Source: Azorinus chamasolen | Taxonomy: Eukaryota; Mollusca; Bivalvia; Cardiida; Solecurtidae | Assembly (NCBI GenBank): GCA_963576725.1 | Contig: OY755241.1 | Location: 78,604,003 to 78,668,002 of the forward strand | Direction: 5' to 3' | DNA: 64,000 bases | Shown: one piece after another, positions 19,815 to 30,746 of the stretch | Layout of the letters: each line of letters starts with the position of its first letter | Numbering within the stretch: position 1 is the first letter of the stretch | Position numbers and translations under genes: made by a program | The notes under the pieces: generated by a model | The model's input: the letters and a program-made list of their open reading frames with translations, nothing else | What the model was told of the DNA's origin: nothing | The model's database searches: none

Positions 19815-20111
19815 TTAACCCTTTCCCTGTTCTATATTTGGTCCAACTTTCTATACCTATTTAATATTCATGGAAAAAATAGTTATAATGAAATATGGAA
19901 GGTGGAACATTGTAGCCATTTTAGAAAGTAAAGAAACAGATCTATCAAATTCCTCTAGCAAATTGAGCAGACGCTTCAGACTACTCCTGTATACAGTCCT
20001 ACAGTTTATACCAGCAAAACAATCCTGTCCATAAATGTCATTAGCTTATAAATATTCATGATACACTGTATCATTATTTCTTACATGAATACTGAGCAGG
20101 GAAAGGGTTAA
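19815..20111. mobile_element. Chimeric TTAA MITE (A-type left half, B-type right half)
   Basis: It is flanked by TTAA. The left half reads TTCATGGAAAAAATAG, GGAAGGTGGAACATTG, AAAGAAACAGATC (A family, reversed). The right half reads CTACAGTTTATACCAGC, then ATAAATATTCATGATAC and TTCTTACATGAATAC (B family), ending GCAGGGAAAGGGTTAA. The central core is collapsed. Confidence 0.6.
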
Positions 20112-20141
20112 TCATCACAAAGTAACAGAATAACAAGAATG

Positions 20142-23100
20142 TTTTTAGCTCACCAGGCCCCACTTTATACAAATGATGGCCCCGGGGTCAAAATTTGCCC
20201 CGCCCTAGGGGTGGGCAGTTTTCAATGGAAACAAATAGTGAAATCTTTGAAAATCTTCTTCTCTGAAACTGGAAGGCTCTCAGCTTTCATATTTGGCACA
20301 TAAAATCATGTTCAGGTCTTCTACAAAAGTTATATAAATTATGGCCCGGGGTCAAAATTGGCCCCGCCCCAGGGGTGGGCAGTTTTCAACAGAAACAAAT
20401 AGTGAAATATTTGAAAATCTTCTTCTCTGAAACTGGAAGGCTCTCAGCTTTCATATTTGGCACATAGTATCATGTTCAGGTCCTCTACAAAAGTTATATA
20501 AATGATGGCCCCGGGGTCAAAATTGACCCCGCCCCAGGGGTGGGCAGTTTTCAATAGAAACAAATAGTGAAATCTTTGAAAATGTTCTTCTCTGAAACTG
20601 GAAGGTTCTCAGCTTTCATATTTGGCACATAGCATCATGTTCAGGTCCTCTACAAATGTTATATAAATTATGGCCCCGTGGTCAAAATTGGCCCCGCCCC
20701 GGGGTGGGCAGTTTTCAATAGAAACAAATAGTGAAATCTTTGAAAATCGTCTTCTCTGAAACTGGAAGGCTCTCAGCTTTCATATTTGGCACATAGCATA
20801 ATGTTTAGGTCCTCTACAAAAGCTGTATAAATTATGACCCCTGGGTCAAAATTGGCCCCGCCCCAGGAGTGGGCAATTTTCGATAGAAACAAATAGTGAA
20901 ATATTTGAAAATCTGGAAGGTTCTTAGCTTTCATATTTGGCACATAGCATCATGTTCAGGTCTTCTACAAAAGTTGTATAAAGTATGGCCCCGGGGTCAA
21001 AATTGGCCCCGCCCCAGAGGTGGGCAATTTTCAATAGAAACAAATAGTGAAATCCTTGAAAATGTTCTTCTCTGAAACTGGAAGGCTTTCAGCTTTCATG
21101 TATGGCACATAGCATCATGTTCAGGTCCTCTACAAAAGCTATATAAATTATGGTCTCAGGGTCATAATTGTCCCCGCCCCAGGGCCAGGGGTGGACAGTT
21201 TCAACAGAAACAAATAGTGAAATCTTTGAAAAGCTTCTCCTCTGAAACTGGAAGGCTCTCAGCTTTCATATTTGGCACAGAGCATTATGTTCAGGTCCTC
21301 TACAAAAGTTATATAAATTATGACCCTGGGGTCAAAATTGGCCCTGCCACAGGGGTGGACAGTTTTCAATAGAAACAAATTGAGAAAACATTGAAAATCT
21401 TCTTCTCTGAAACTGGAAGGTTAATCTCAGCTTTCATATTCACACCGTCCAATCGATTATGGTTACCCCATCGATAAAGCTGTGGTTACCTCGCGCAGCG
21501 AGAGTCGATTTAAAAGGCGAGTTTGTATTTTGCTCCTAAAGAATCTTACTTTCAGAAGATAGGCACTTCTTTGTATGCAGTCGTAAAAAGAAGTGTTTGA
21601 CGAACATGTTGGTGTAATATTTTCCCAATAGCATGCAGAATGGTGTATTAAATCAGTGATTCAACGTGGATGAAGATGCCAAAACACCGTTTGTCTTTCT
21701 TTGGGACTGAATATCTCCGATATATGACAAACTCGCGTTAATCCAACGATGTCGAGGGTAAATCGAAGTATTTTTCTGTCCATCTTTTGACTATTATCTT
21801 GCTTTGTTTAAATTCAAGGTAGTTACAGGTGTTTTCGTGTACAGGTGTTTTCGTGTACTGAGTTGATGCTCGAAGGGCTAAGGTTACCCAATTTAAAAAA
21901 AAAAAATGTGGTTAAGGTTCACCCTAAATATGGGCGCATTTAGGCTAAGGTTACCCGACAACTAACATATGTAGTATTGCAGCATCTGAATACACACACG
22001 TCGTATGTTTTCCCTTGAACTTGAAAAATAATACCCACAACTGCCATTTATATTCTGTTAATTGTATTTAGCCAATTATGTTCACAACAATTATTATTTC
22101 TAACGTGTAAATCGAGTTTGTACAAAGACAACATTCAACAACGTAAGTTCACCTATACGAATTTACAATTAGGTGAACTATCAACATGTATAAACGTTTT
22201 TAACTCTATTGTAAGGACGTTATTGATTTACTAAAATTATTCTCAATGCAAACACGGTATCAGATGTGTATATATACACAACTCATTTTGAGTATGTATG
22301 GGTGAATTACTTTTAAAGCGCAAATAATCGATCCGTGTACGCAAACGGAATTGCTTTTTTCTAGAAAAGGGTCTTTTCCGCTACTAGGAAATGCACATAT
22401 TGAAGAATGTTTTGCAAATCTCCTATTTGAAATCATTAATAAACACTTCGTCCTTGAAAACATCTTCATCGTTACACTTTTCCAAGTATTTTTCGTTATT
22501 CAGACAATATAAATCGAGCTAGATCTAATACTTGACGCATTGGTTCGTTTCTTCGAAGACAAAAAAGTGTTATACCTACATTTTGAAGTTAATTTGGCTA
22601 TGTATCATATGTGTGACATATGCGAGTATATCCAGAGACTGCCGAGCATCGTATAAAAATTAAAAACAAGACACGGAAATGGATTCGGCCCCGACGTTTT
22701 CGTACTCAGAGTGACTCGGACCAAATTAAATCAGTCCTATGCTCCTGTGATTAAGTCTACGCCTCCATGAAGTGTTGAATATCTAGTATATGATGAAGAA
22801 AGAAAGACATGTCCGTGCAGCTCTATATCAATTTCCGTTTGACGATTAATATCTATAATTATCTTAAAGAAATAAGTTTTACACAGTTCAGTTCTTAGAA
22901 TTATTGTAGTAATTTAATTTAATTTTATCAGTTGCTCCTTTAAACATACAGAATCGTGTGCTTCAACTAGATGATCGATGATATCTGGTAACTGCATTTT
23001 GTTTCATATAGCAGTAATTACATTGGTACATGCAGCGCTCCATGGTTATGCTTGGTAACCTGAAAGTAAATGGAATTTAGTAAATGCTCAATAGATTTTG

Positions 23101-24243
23101 ATGGTGTTGTTTTGCCGATTAACTTTCATTTTGCAAACTATTAGCACGGGAATGGTGGATCTATTCAACACTAGACAAACTCCTTACAGTATAATACAGT
23201 ATAAGGGGTTAGCGTAGTTTTGCGTGTAGACCCAGGTTAAACGTCTCCTGCCTGTTTTCAATGATATGCGCAATGAAGATATTTTAATAAAAAAGGAAAA
23301 AAGAGATATATTAAAGATATGCAGTACAAACAAAAACCAAGTGTCACATGAAAAATATAGCATCCGACCTGTGTTTACGTATTTTGTGCTTCAATACAAA
23401 GATTTTTTTTTCAAACAACAAACAGGGAAACATTTACAGTGAGAAATTGATCAGGTTGTACGTCTTTGTACAAACTCGATTTACACGTTAGAAATAATAA
23501 TTGAAGATTGTGAACATAATAGGTTAAACACAAGTAACAGAATAAACATGACAGTTGTGCGTCTTATGTTTCAAGTTCAAGGGAATAAACACGACGTTTG
23601 TGTCTTTAGACGCTGTAATAATACATATGTTAGTTGCCGGGTAACCTTAGCCTAAATGTGCCCAGAATTAGGGTGAACCTTAACCAACAAATTCTCAATA
23701 TTTGGTAACCTTAGCCATTCGAGCATCAACTCAGTACACAAAAACACCTGTAACTACCTTAACATGAGTTTGTCAAATATTGGAGTAATTCAGTCCCAAA
23801 GAAAGATAAACGGTGTTTTGGCATCTTGATCCACGTTGATTCACTGATTTAATACACCATTCTGCATGCTATTGGGAAAATATTACACCAACATGTTCGG
23901 CAAACGCTTCTTTTTACGGCTGCATACAAGGAAGTGCCTATCTTCTGAAATTAAGAGTCTTTAGGAGCAAAATACAAACTCACCTTTTAAATTGACTCTC
24001 GCTGCGCGAGGTAACCACAGCCTTATCGATGTGGTAACCATAATCGATTGGACGGTATGATATTTGGCTCATAACATCATGTTCAGGTCCCCTACAAAAT
24101 TTTCTAAATTATGGCCCTGGGGTCAAAATTGGCCCGCCCAAGGGCCGGCTAGTTTTCTATAGAAACATATAGTGAAAACTTTGAAAATCTTCTCCTCCGG
24201 TTGTCTGGTGAGCGCTTCAGGGCCATTCTGGCCCTCTTGTTTT
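20142..24243 (+). mobile_element. AGCTCACC-family element with ~164-bp units, split by a 2.6 kb fold-back transposon
   Basis: It starts GTTTTTAGCTCACCAGG. Successive units with CTCTGAAACTGGAAGG start at 20261, 20425 and onward with a 164-bp step (about eight before the insertion). Each carries GGCCCCGGGGTC, AAAATTGGCCCCGCCCC and GGGCAGTTTTCAATAG. After the insertion it resumes with TTTGGCTCATAACATC and ends TCTGGTGAGCGCTTC, hairpin AGGGCCATTCTGGCCCT, CTTGTTTT. Confidence 0.75.
21441..24059. mobile_element. 2.6 kb fold-back DNA transposon with ~0.6-0.7 kb TIRs
   Basis: The ends CACACCGTCCAATCG and CGATTGGACGGTATG are inverted repeats that extend inward: left arm about 21441-22130, right arm about 23461-24059. 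The arms differ by point changes and small indels (for example the duplicated GTTTTCGTGTACAG at left). The flanks are ATATT at 21436-21440 and 24060-24064. The host repeat phrase CATATTTGGC is split, which confirms the boundaries. The ~1.3 kb between the arms has no transposase; a 69-codon minus frame at 22260-22469 is unremarkable. I do not recognise the superfamily. Confidence 0.85.
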
Positions 24244-24289
24244 CTTAGTTATACAATTCATAAAAAATATGTTTATTTGTTTAAAACTC

Positions 24290-24615
24290 CTAACCCTTTA
24301 TAAATACATTTGCAAATGATTAGACCCAGATCAGATTGCAAATAGAAGCTGTTTGATCAGGGGGTCTGCTCTGTTTGCTTATTCCTTTACCATACATAAA
24401 CAGTTTTCCTCCCTTTGCAAACAGAGTAGACCAAGATCTGAAGGCTATTGGAGCCGTATGATCGGGGCCCACTCTGTTTGCTTATGAAATTATATCAGAT
24501 CCGACTCTTCATTTATGCCAGTACCACAAAATGTAAGGCATGTGTTTCTTTACCATTATTAATATTAATGATGTCATCTTTTTCCGACATAAATATTCAA
24601 CAGGGAAATGGTTAA
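24290..24615. mobile_element. piggyBac-like MITE with a duplicated core
   Basis: It runs from CTAACCCTTTATAAATAC to AACAGGGAAATGGTTAA. Two complete core palindromes occur in the same orientation (about 24312-24382 and 24416-24482). The second has GGCTATTGGAGCC at its centre. The AT-rich tail follows the second core only. Confidence 0.6.
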
Positions 24616-24709
24616 AAACCATCGACAACCAACCTTAAGTTACGAATTCAGCAATAAATGTATACCTGACATTACCCGGCAACAGAAGTAAAAGTTTGAA
24701 AATATCGAC

Positions 24710-24908
24710 ACTTTTTCACGTGCTTGCAAACAGAGTAGACCCGGATCAGGGTATTCTGTGTTTTCTTATGAACTTATGTCGGATCTGACTCTACAGTTTT
24801 TCCAATACACTAACATCCTCAGTACATATATGCTATTATAAAATTAACTTAATAAATATTCATGATATCAGTATTTCTTACGAGAATAGTCACGGAGTAA
24901 AGGGTCCC
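24710..24908. mobile_element. piggyBac-like MITE (A), partial
   Basis: TTTTTCACGTGCTTGCAAACAG, then GTAGACCCGGATCAGGG with most of the centre missing, the tail CTACAGTTTTTCC, and CGGAGTAAAGGG at the right end. Confidence 0.5.
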
Positions 24909-25108
24909 AGTCGATTTATATGTGTATTACGATGTCAACTCTTAATTCTGGATGAAATTTCACGCCTTATGATTTTAAATAAATTTGCAACAAATAACGT
25001 TTTTTGTCATGATTGGCAATATAGTATCCTGTGATAGGAACTTTGTGACACATCTTTAGAAATGCATGTACTTTTGTAACTCTAATCAATTATACCCTTA
25101 AGATATGC

Positions 25109-25609
25109 GGTGATACTAAACAGAGTCTGGTGCAGTCCGGTAGAGTCTGGTAGAGTCTGGGGGCTTTTAAAGACGATCAGGTGCATTGTCATGATTATAA
25201 TGCTGATAAATAACGAAATCCCGGAGGGTAGTGTACGGAGAGTCTGGAGATGAAAACGGAAGTTTAGGCCAACATACTGCTTTTGAATTTATGATGAAAT
25301 CACTTATTAATGTTTGTAGAATGTTTACTCATACAATTCAAGTTATTCTTATACTAATAGGGCTTCTAGATAATACTTGACCAGACTCTATCCGACGTAT
25401 GTCGGCCATTACCGGGTAACATTTACCGGATGTTTTCAAGCTATTATACGCTCATTTTTATATGGATATTAATTACTATAGCTGCAAACATACTAAATAA
25501 TGTTATATAACAGCAGTATAATCTTGAAAATGCACTTAATCTTCTTAAAAAAGCCTCCGGACTCTACCAGACTCTACCGGACTCTACCAGACTCTGTTTA
25601 GTAGCACCC
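25109..25609. mobile_element. MITE with ~50-bp TIRs built of repeated GAGTCTGGTA
   Basis: The left end GGTGATACTAAACAGAG is followed by CTGGTGCAGTCCGGTAG and AGTCTGGTAGAGTCTGG. The right end is the inverse: CCAGACTCTACCGGACTC, then CAGACTCTGTTTAGTAG and CACC. The internal ~400 bp is AT-rich and non-coding. Target duplication is unclear. Confidence 0.65.
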
Positions 25610-25782
25610 ATAGATATGACCCTTCATCAAATGCGTATTTTACCAATATTTAACTTTTTTCTGATCATAATTTTGTACTGTGTATTACACATGCTTTGAA
25701 AAGCTTATATCTTTTAATTCCACAGGTTGTCATGTTAAACTGTTGTTATTTTTGCATTTTTGACGCTACAGCGTCTCTGAAA

Positions 25783-25873
25783 TTTCCGGGAGAGACCGGG
25801 ATTTGAACCCCGGACCTCCGGACTGATAGTCAATCGCGTGACCACCGCCACCTACATATCCATTAGACCAAAG
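25783..25873 (-). tRNA. tRNA-like sequence (probable pseudogene or SINE head)
   Basis: On the minus strand, TGGTCTAATGG resembles an A box and GGTTCAAATCC is a good B box inside a strong T arm (CCGGGGTTCAAATCCCGG). The anticodon-loop region reads GACTATCAGTC. About 15 extra bases separate the D-like and anticodon-like parts, and no paired acceptor stem can be formed, so a working tRNA is unlikely. Confidence 0.35.
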
Positions 25874-25899
25874 GCCAGTACATAATATGTAGCGACTTA

Positions 25900-27860
25900 C
25901 TAAATTATGTTGCAAGTCCATGTATGTGTGTGCTGTTGTGTAAACAACAAAATAGCAAGAAGTCTCAGTATAGCTTGGTTTACCTGTAACTATACGCTTA
26001 AATATTTACTTTTTAATGTTCTCTTAGCGTGAGAAGCGTGATTGTACAGTGTAGTTTTATTTAAGAATGCTTTGCTTTTAGTAACTGTATGTGCTGTCTT
26101 ATATTAGCATATGCCATATGAGCCAAATACTGGATCACCTAGCATCTGATCAGGATCCATCCTGTCTCGATATGCCCTATTGACATGTGATAATATAAGT
26201 ATCTTAAATTATGGAATTAGACTGCATAATTCCGCGCTTAAATACAAGCTTGATTTCTCTTATTTATAAATACATGTACATATGATTAAGGGAAGCAAAT
26301 CTGTGTAGACACCTTTTTACTATGCCAGCTTTGTCTCCCCTTATCCATTAAAATGTGATCTCTTAACGTACAGGCATCAATTATTTTAAAGACATTAGAC
26401 TCATAATTGGTGAAAACTATTTAAATTAAACTTGAGATTTTAAATATTTCTATATATCTTATATGTATTGCTTCAAAGTGCTAAACTTTATCCTATATTT
26501 ACAGGCTGTTTTGTTTTAAAGTGTTAGTGTTTTATGTTACTATAGTCGGCAAATAGCTTCTGGTAATAGCTAATGTTATTTGTTGTAAACCCGACTGAAA
26601 ATAAAGCTTTTTGTATCTTGTATAGTAAAAGGACTCTTCAGTTAAAGAACGATCCATTCTGGCAGTTCAGCTTACAACTGGTTACAAAATCATGGAAGAC
26701 CTCGTTCGGCATTATGTTAAAAGTGTCCGTCTGCAATGTGTTCTACATACATGATTGTGTAAAAAATTAAAACCATTTGCAAATAACCTGGCCAGGAGAG
26801 TGAAAGGAGAAGAAGAAATATGCCTATAAGGGGAAAAAATAAAATCTGTTGAACTTACAGTTATAACCTTGCAGTGTTTGCATATGTGCTTCAAATTTAA
26901 ACTCAATATGTCATTAAGAAGACCCCTTTCGAGTATTGATTTGGACGTTGTCACAAAAATGAGTTTATATGTGTGGTCTACGTTTGTGCTACAGTTACCT
27001 GTGGTTCAGGTCAAACATGTGATACGTTTACCTGTGGCTTTGAACTGTTATTGTAATAGTATAGACATATACTGGTGATTTAACTTACGTGTTGGTAGGG
27101 TAGATAGTTTTAATGAGGTATTTTCCATAAATTACAGACCATTTTATGTATACTGTATTGTATAATGCGATACAGCTACCTGTGGGTTTAAACCAGTTAT
27201 CAAGGTACACGTGCAGTTTGTTATGAATAGAAGTGGGTGTGTGAGTGCTGGACAGTGGTCATTCCTACGTCAGCTGTCGGCTTGAAAGCATGTAATGCTA
27301 AACTGGTATGAGACAAGGTTGAAGGAAGCTTGAAAGCCTGGAATTATTTAAGTTACTGCATTCTTATATGTTTACTATTTACTGCAGTTACCTGTGAATT
27401 ATCTGAAATGTTAAATTGGTTATGTTTGACCCGTAATAAATGTCTGACTTGAAATGGCTCGGTTGTAAAAAGTACTTTATACTGTTTGCAGTCCATGTTG
27501 TATTGACGGGCGAGCCAAACGCAATATTACCATGAGGCACTCAGCTCCTTTTGTCTGCGTGTATGCCATGCCAAGGCTGAGTCAACCTTTCCTGTGTGGA
27601 ACCTGATACCTAAGTGGAACAAATGCCCTAAGTGGAAAACGTCTGAGTCCTGGGTGGAATTGCTAGAGTATCCAGAGCGGAATAGCCCTAGGTGTATCCT
27701 AAGTGGTTACGACTTGTAGATATTTACATCGTTAGTGGTAACGAGTTGACCAAGAATTACTGTATTATCCTACAAATTTGACCTGAGACTCATGCATATT
27801 CCGTGTATTATAGTCGGTAATCTTCGAATAAATTTCCGAAGGTATAAGAATGAGCATTAA
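25900..27860. other. AT-rich stretch without recognised genes
   Basis: No recognisable exon or repeat family is visible. Frames at 26573-26770 and 26869-27078 look fortuitous. Two weak patterns occur: TTACCTGTGG-like words recur between 26990 and 27400, and TAAGTGGAAC-like words recur between 27610 and 27710. Confidence 0.4.
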
Positions 27861-27865
27861 GAATA

Positions 27866-28071
27866 CAGTAAAACTCCTCTAATATATACGACCAGCAAAA
27901 GGGGGCATAATTCAAAGTGGCAAAGGCAGGCGGTAGCTTAATACAGGACGAATGTTATGCAGAAAGCTCCCTTAGCTTTCTGCATAACTTTTGTCCTGCA
28001 TTAAGCAACCATTTGCTTATAAAGACAGTCATATTTATTCATTAAGTGGTCGCATTAGAGGGATTTTACTG
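27866..28071. mobile_element. Tigger-like palindromic MITE, intact
   Basis: The TIRs are CAGTAAAACTCCTCTAATA and TTAGAGGGATTTTACTG, with TA flanks. The hairpin arms are AGCTTAATACAGGACG and GTCCTGCATTAAGC, with centre AAAGCTCCCTTAGCTTT. The subterminal ACGACCA and TGGTCGCATTAG match the copy at 58058-58253. Confidence 0.8.
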
Positions 28072-28375
28072 TACAATCCTCGTGGAACATGATTATTACC
28101 GGCTTTTGGTTTGCTATGTTTTGTCGCAGAGTATAACGAACAATCCCGATAAACACGCCGAAATTGAATCGAGTCTCAGGTCAAATTGGGAGGATAATAC
28201 ATGTTTTGTTAACGGTAATAATATAATAATCTTTATTTCCTCCAATGTAGGAGAGCATATCAACATACATACATAAATAGACATGTACACAATGGCAAAC
28301 AGTTACAATTAGACAAACAAACATTGAACATTAAACACACAGAATTATAAACACTGACTATTCACGGTAAGAAAT

Positions 28376-28507
28376 GATTCAGATCACAATTTCGATGACG
28401 ACATCGATGATAGTCGTCATCATGTCGATCACAGACATGACCATGATCACGACGACGACAACATCGACGATAACAGCGAAGATTGTGGCAAAAAGGCCGA
28501 AAACTAA
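28376..28507 (+). other. Asp/His-rich open stretch
   Basis: The frame from 28376 to the TAA at 28505 reads as a 43-residue Asp/His-rich segment (for example HDHDHDDDNIDDNSEDCG). There is no start codon, and a stop lies upstream. It could be an exon scrap of an acidic metal-binding protein or just a (GAY/CAY) simple repeat. Confidence 0.25.
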
Positions 28508-28676
28508 AGTGAATAAAATTGTCTAATTTGGACGCCTTTTATTATGTCTCTGTCGAAACGAAACACAGAGAAATAATTGACGTGCCTGAGCTGTACAGAG
28601 CTCATTGACATTGTAATTACGCAACATATTGTACATAATAGAAACCTATATACCCTAGGTCTCAGCTATGTAATCC

Positions 28677-28677
<1 letters not shown>

Positions 28678-28708
<31 letters not shown>

Positions 28709-28862
28709 TAACCATTTCTAGCCGAGTCCAGCGTATGAATATATAAATACATACATACATGTACATGTATATACAAATCGATAGACAGTTGGTATGTCGA
28801 CGCATTTACCATGTCTTGCTGTGCAACCCCCCCCCCCCCCCCCCAAAAAAAAAACACCCCAA
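28678..28862. repeat. Microsatellites: (TAA)n, (ATAC)n, poly-C/poly-A
   Basis: There is (TAA)n at about 28678-28708, ATACATACATAC around 28747, and a C18 run (28827-28844) followed by A10. Confidence 0.85.
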
Positions 28863-29380
28863 AAAAACCTCACCAGCAACAACAATAGCTGAATATTGTA
28901 CTATCTGACCATGATATATTTTAATAATACATTGATATGGCGATCGACTTACTATGGTCATACCATGCTAATATCCTTTGTTGATATACATGTAATTCAA
29001 AATATTATGACAGAATAAACCAACTATTCGCAGGCATACTGCATAATCTATGCCAAAGTACGGGAAGTGACGTAGGCCAGATAAAAGATGAACCAGTTGC
29101 ATGCGAGGGGGACATGCGATTAATTCCTGGAATATCTCTTCACCAAACTGATGATAAATACTATTAGGCTAATCAGTTTAACTCTGGGGGTAGAACTAAT
29201 TGCAACAGAATTTCTTTTAACACTGTGCGAAAGAGCTATAGTTACTGTGTATACAGACAAAAGTCCCGAGATTTGTGTCTTGTAATAATTGCAAAATATG
29301 TACTTGAAGTTGCCAAAAAGTAATAATAAACCGAATGTCGCACATGCCCCACCCTATGAAGAATATTGGGCATCTCGCGC
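28863..29380. other. Stretch without recognised features, upstream of a promoter
   Basis: There is no coding or repeat signal that I can name. The single word GTGACGTAGG at about 29067 resembles a half CRE. Confidence 0.35.
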
Positions 29381-29389
29381 TGTAGTTTG

Positions 29390-29430
29390 TGACGTCATGC
29401 TATAAATACGTCAGAGAAGTACCATGGCGG
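29390..29430 (+). promoter_or_regulatory. CRE plus TATA-box core promoter
   Basis: A perfect CRE palindrome TGACGTCA (29390-29397) lies three bases before TATAAATA (29401-29408). Transcription would start near 29430. The ATG at 29424, with a strong Kozak context (ACCATGG), would then lie at or above the start site and encodes only nine residues. Splice signals downstream suggest this promoter serves the decayed gene at 30747-32110. Confidence 0.5.
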
Positions 29431-30369
29431 AGGAAAACAAGAAGGAAACGTAACGGGATTTTATCAATTTCTAACCATCTTCTGGTGTTTAACTGCTTCT
29501 CAAACCCATTCACTCTGAGTACAATATCAGGTAAATCTGCTTTTTTATGATGTCTTTATTTCGGCAACTTGTTCCCTTGATATATCTATTCAGTATTGGA
29601 TCGATCTAGACGCACATAAATAAAAATAAAATAAATAATAATAAAATTGTAAACAAGACCAGTAATTCTATAACTAGATATACTGCGTTGTAGTCCGTAT
29701 TACATCTCAGGTACTGGAAATATAAATATATATAGATCTATTGGTCCCACACATGCTTGTTGCCTTAAATATTATTTGGTGAATACCATATCCATATTTT
29801 TCTTTTCTACGGAATCACATTTTGGTCATAAATTTCTTTACGTATTCGGATTTAATTCATGTTAACATTAGCGTAACCTTCAACAATTTGCTTGTTTTAT
29901 GATTAGATCTTGTTTGTTCGTGTCAATAAACCAATGTAATTTTATTTCAGGTGGAAGATCTACATATATGGTTCATTCGGGGACTGGATAATGTAGAATA
30001 CGCCATGATAGGGATGCCAGATCTTAAACAAACGTTAGTACAAATGTATAATTAATTTGAAGTTCTCGTGAATTCTAGATTTAATTTGGAAGTTCAATTC
30101 CTTTTTGTATTATTTCATAGACACCATCCCATGACCAATAGAAGATTCAAATTTATCGGTGCTTACATGCACCTACACTAATTTGTCATATTTAAATCAA
30201 TATCTTTACGACGAAATTGATTTTATTACTCCATATTTATTTGTATTTGTTTCCAGATGAGTTTCTCGACACTGGGCACTGGTGGACATTTTCCGTTGCA
30301 ATAACAGGCATTCAAAGTAGTTTATGCGGAGGGAGATAGGGTGGAGATTCAAGGGCTTGCACACACAAT
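29430..30369 (+). other. Candidate non-coding first exons of the gene remnant
   Basis: Exon 1 would end at 29530 (ATATCAG|GTAAAT). Exon 2 would start at 29951 after TTTTATTTCAG. Exon 3 would be 30257-30369, between TTTCCAG and AAT|GTAAGT. None has a long open frame. Exon 4 begins exactly at the coding ATG (TATTACAG|ATGG, 30747). This is inferred from splice consensus only. Confidence 0.3.
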
Positions 30370-30746
30370 GTAAGTGATATTTCAAAATCCATAAATGTAG
30401 TAGATTTCTAATCGAAATACCTGCTACATTTATGTTAGGGTCATGGTCCAACATTCTCATAATTGAAGTGCTTTGGAAATATCCAGGAAATATCGGTGTA
30501 AAGAATGAAAAACATTTAGTGTAAAAACAAAGGTATGACACATCTTTTAGGTACATCATCTTGTAGAAGAGTCTTTGAATGGGATTAAAAAACAACAACA
30601 GTATGTACGTCTTATAGTTCAGCAGTCCAAAAACACACTATTAAGTGCACTACGAATTAACAACCTCGTTTACATTGTCTAAATCAAAATGTAACGTGGT
30701 GTGTTATTAGCATTTTTTTCTTTTTATGTTAATATTTGTATTACAG

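Noticed and set aside
25102..25620. Coding repeat (SGRVW-like) from GAGTCTGGTAGAGTC words
   Set aside because: The words form mirrored terminal arms of a MITE and no open frame spans them.
29424..29453. Nine-codon ORF with strong Kozak context as the gene start
   Set aside because: It lies only ~16 bp after the TATA box, at or above the expected transcription start, and ends after nine codons.
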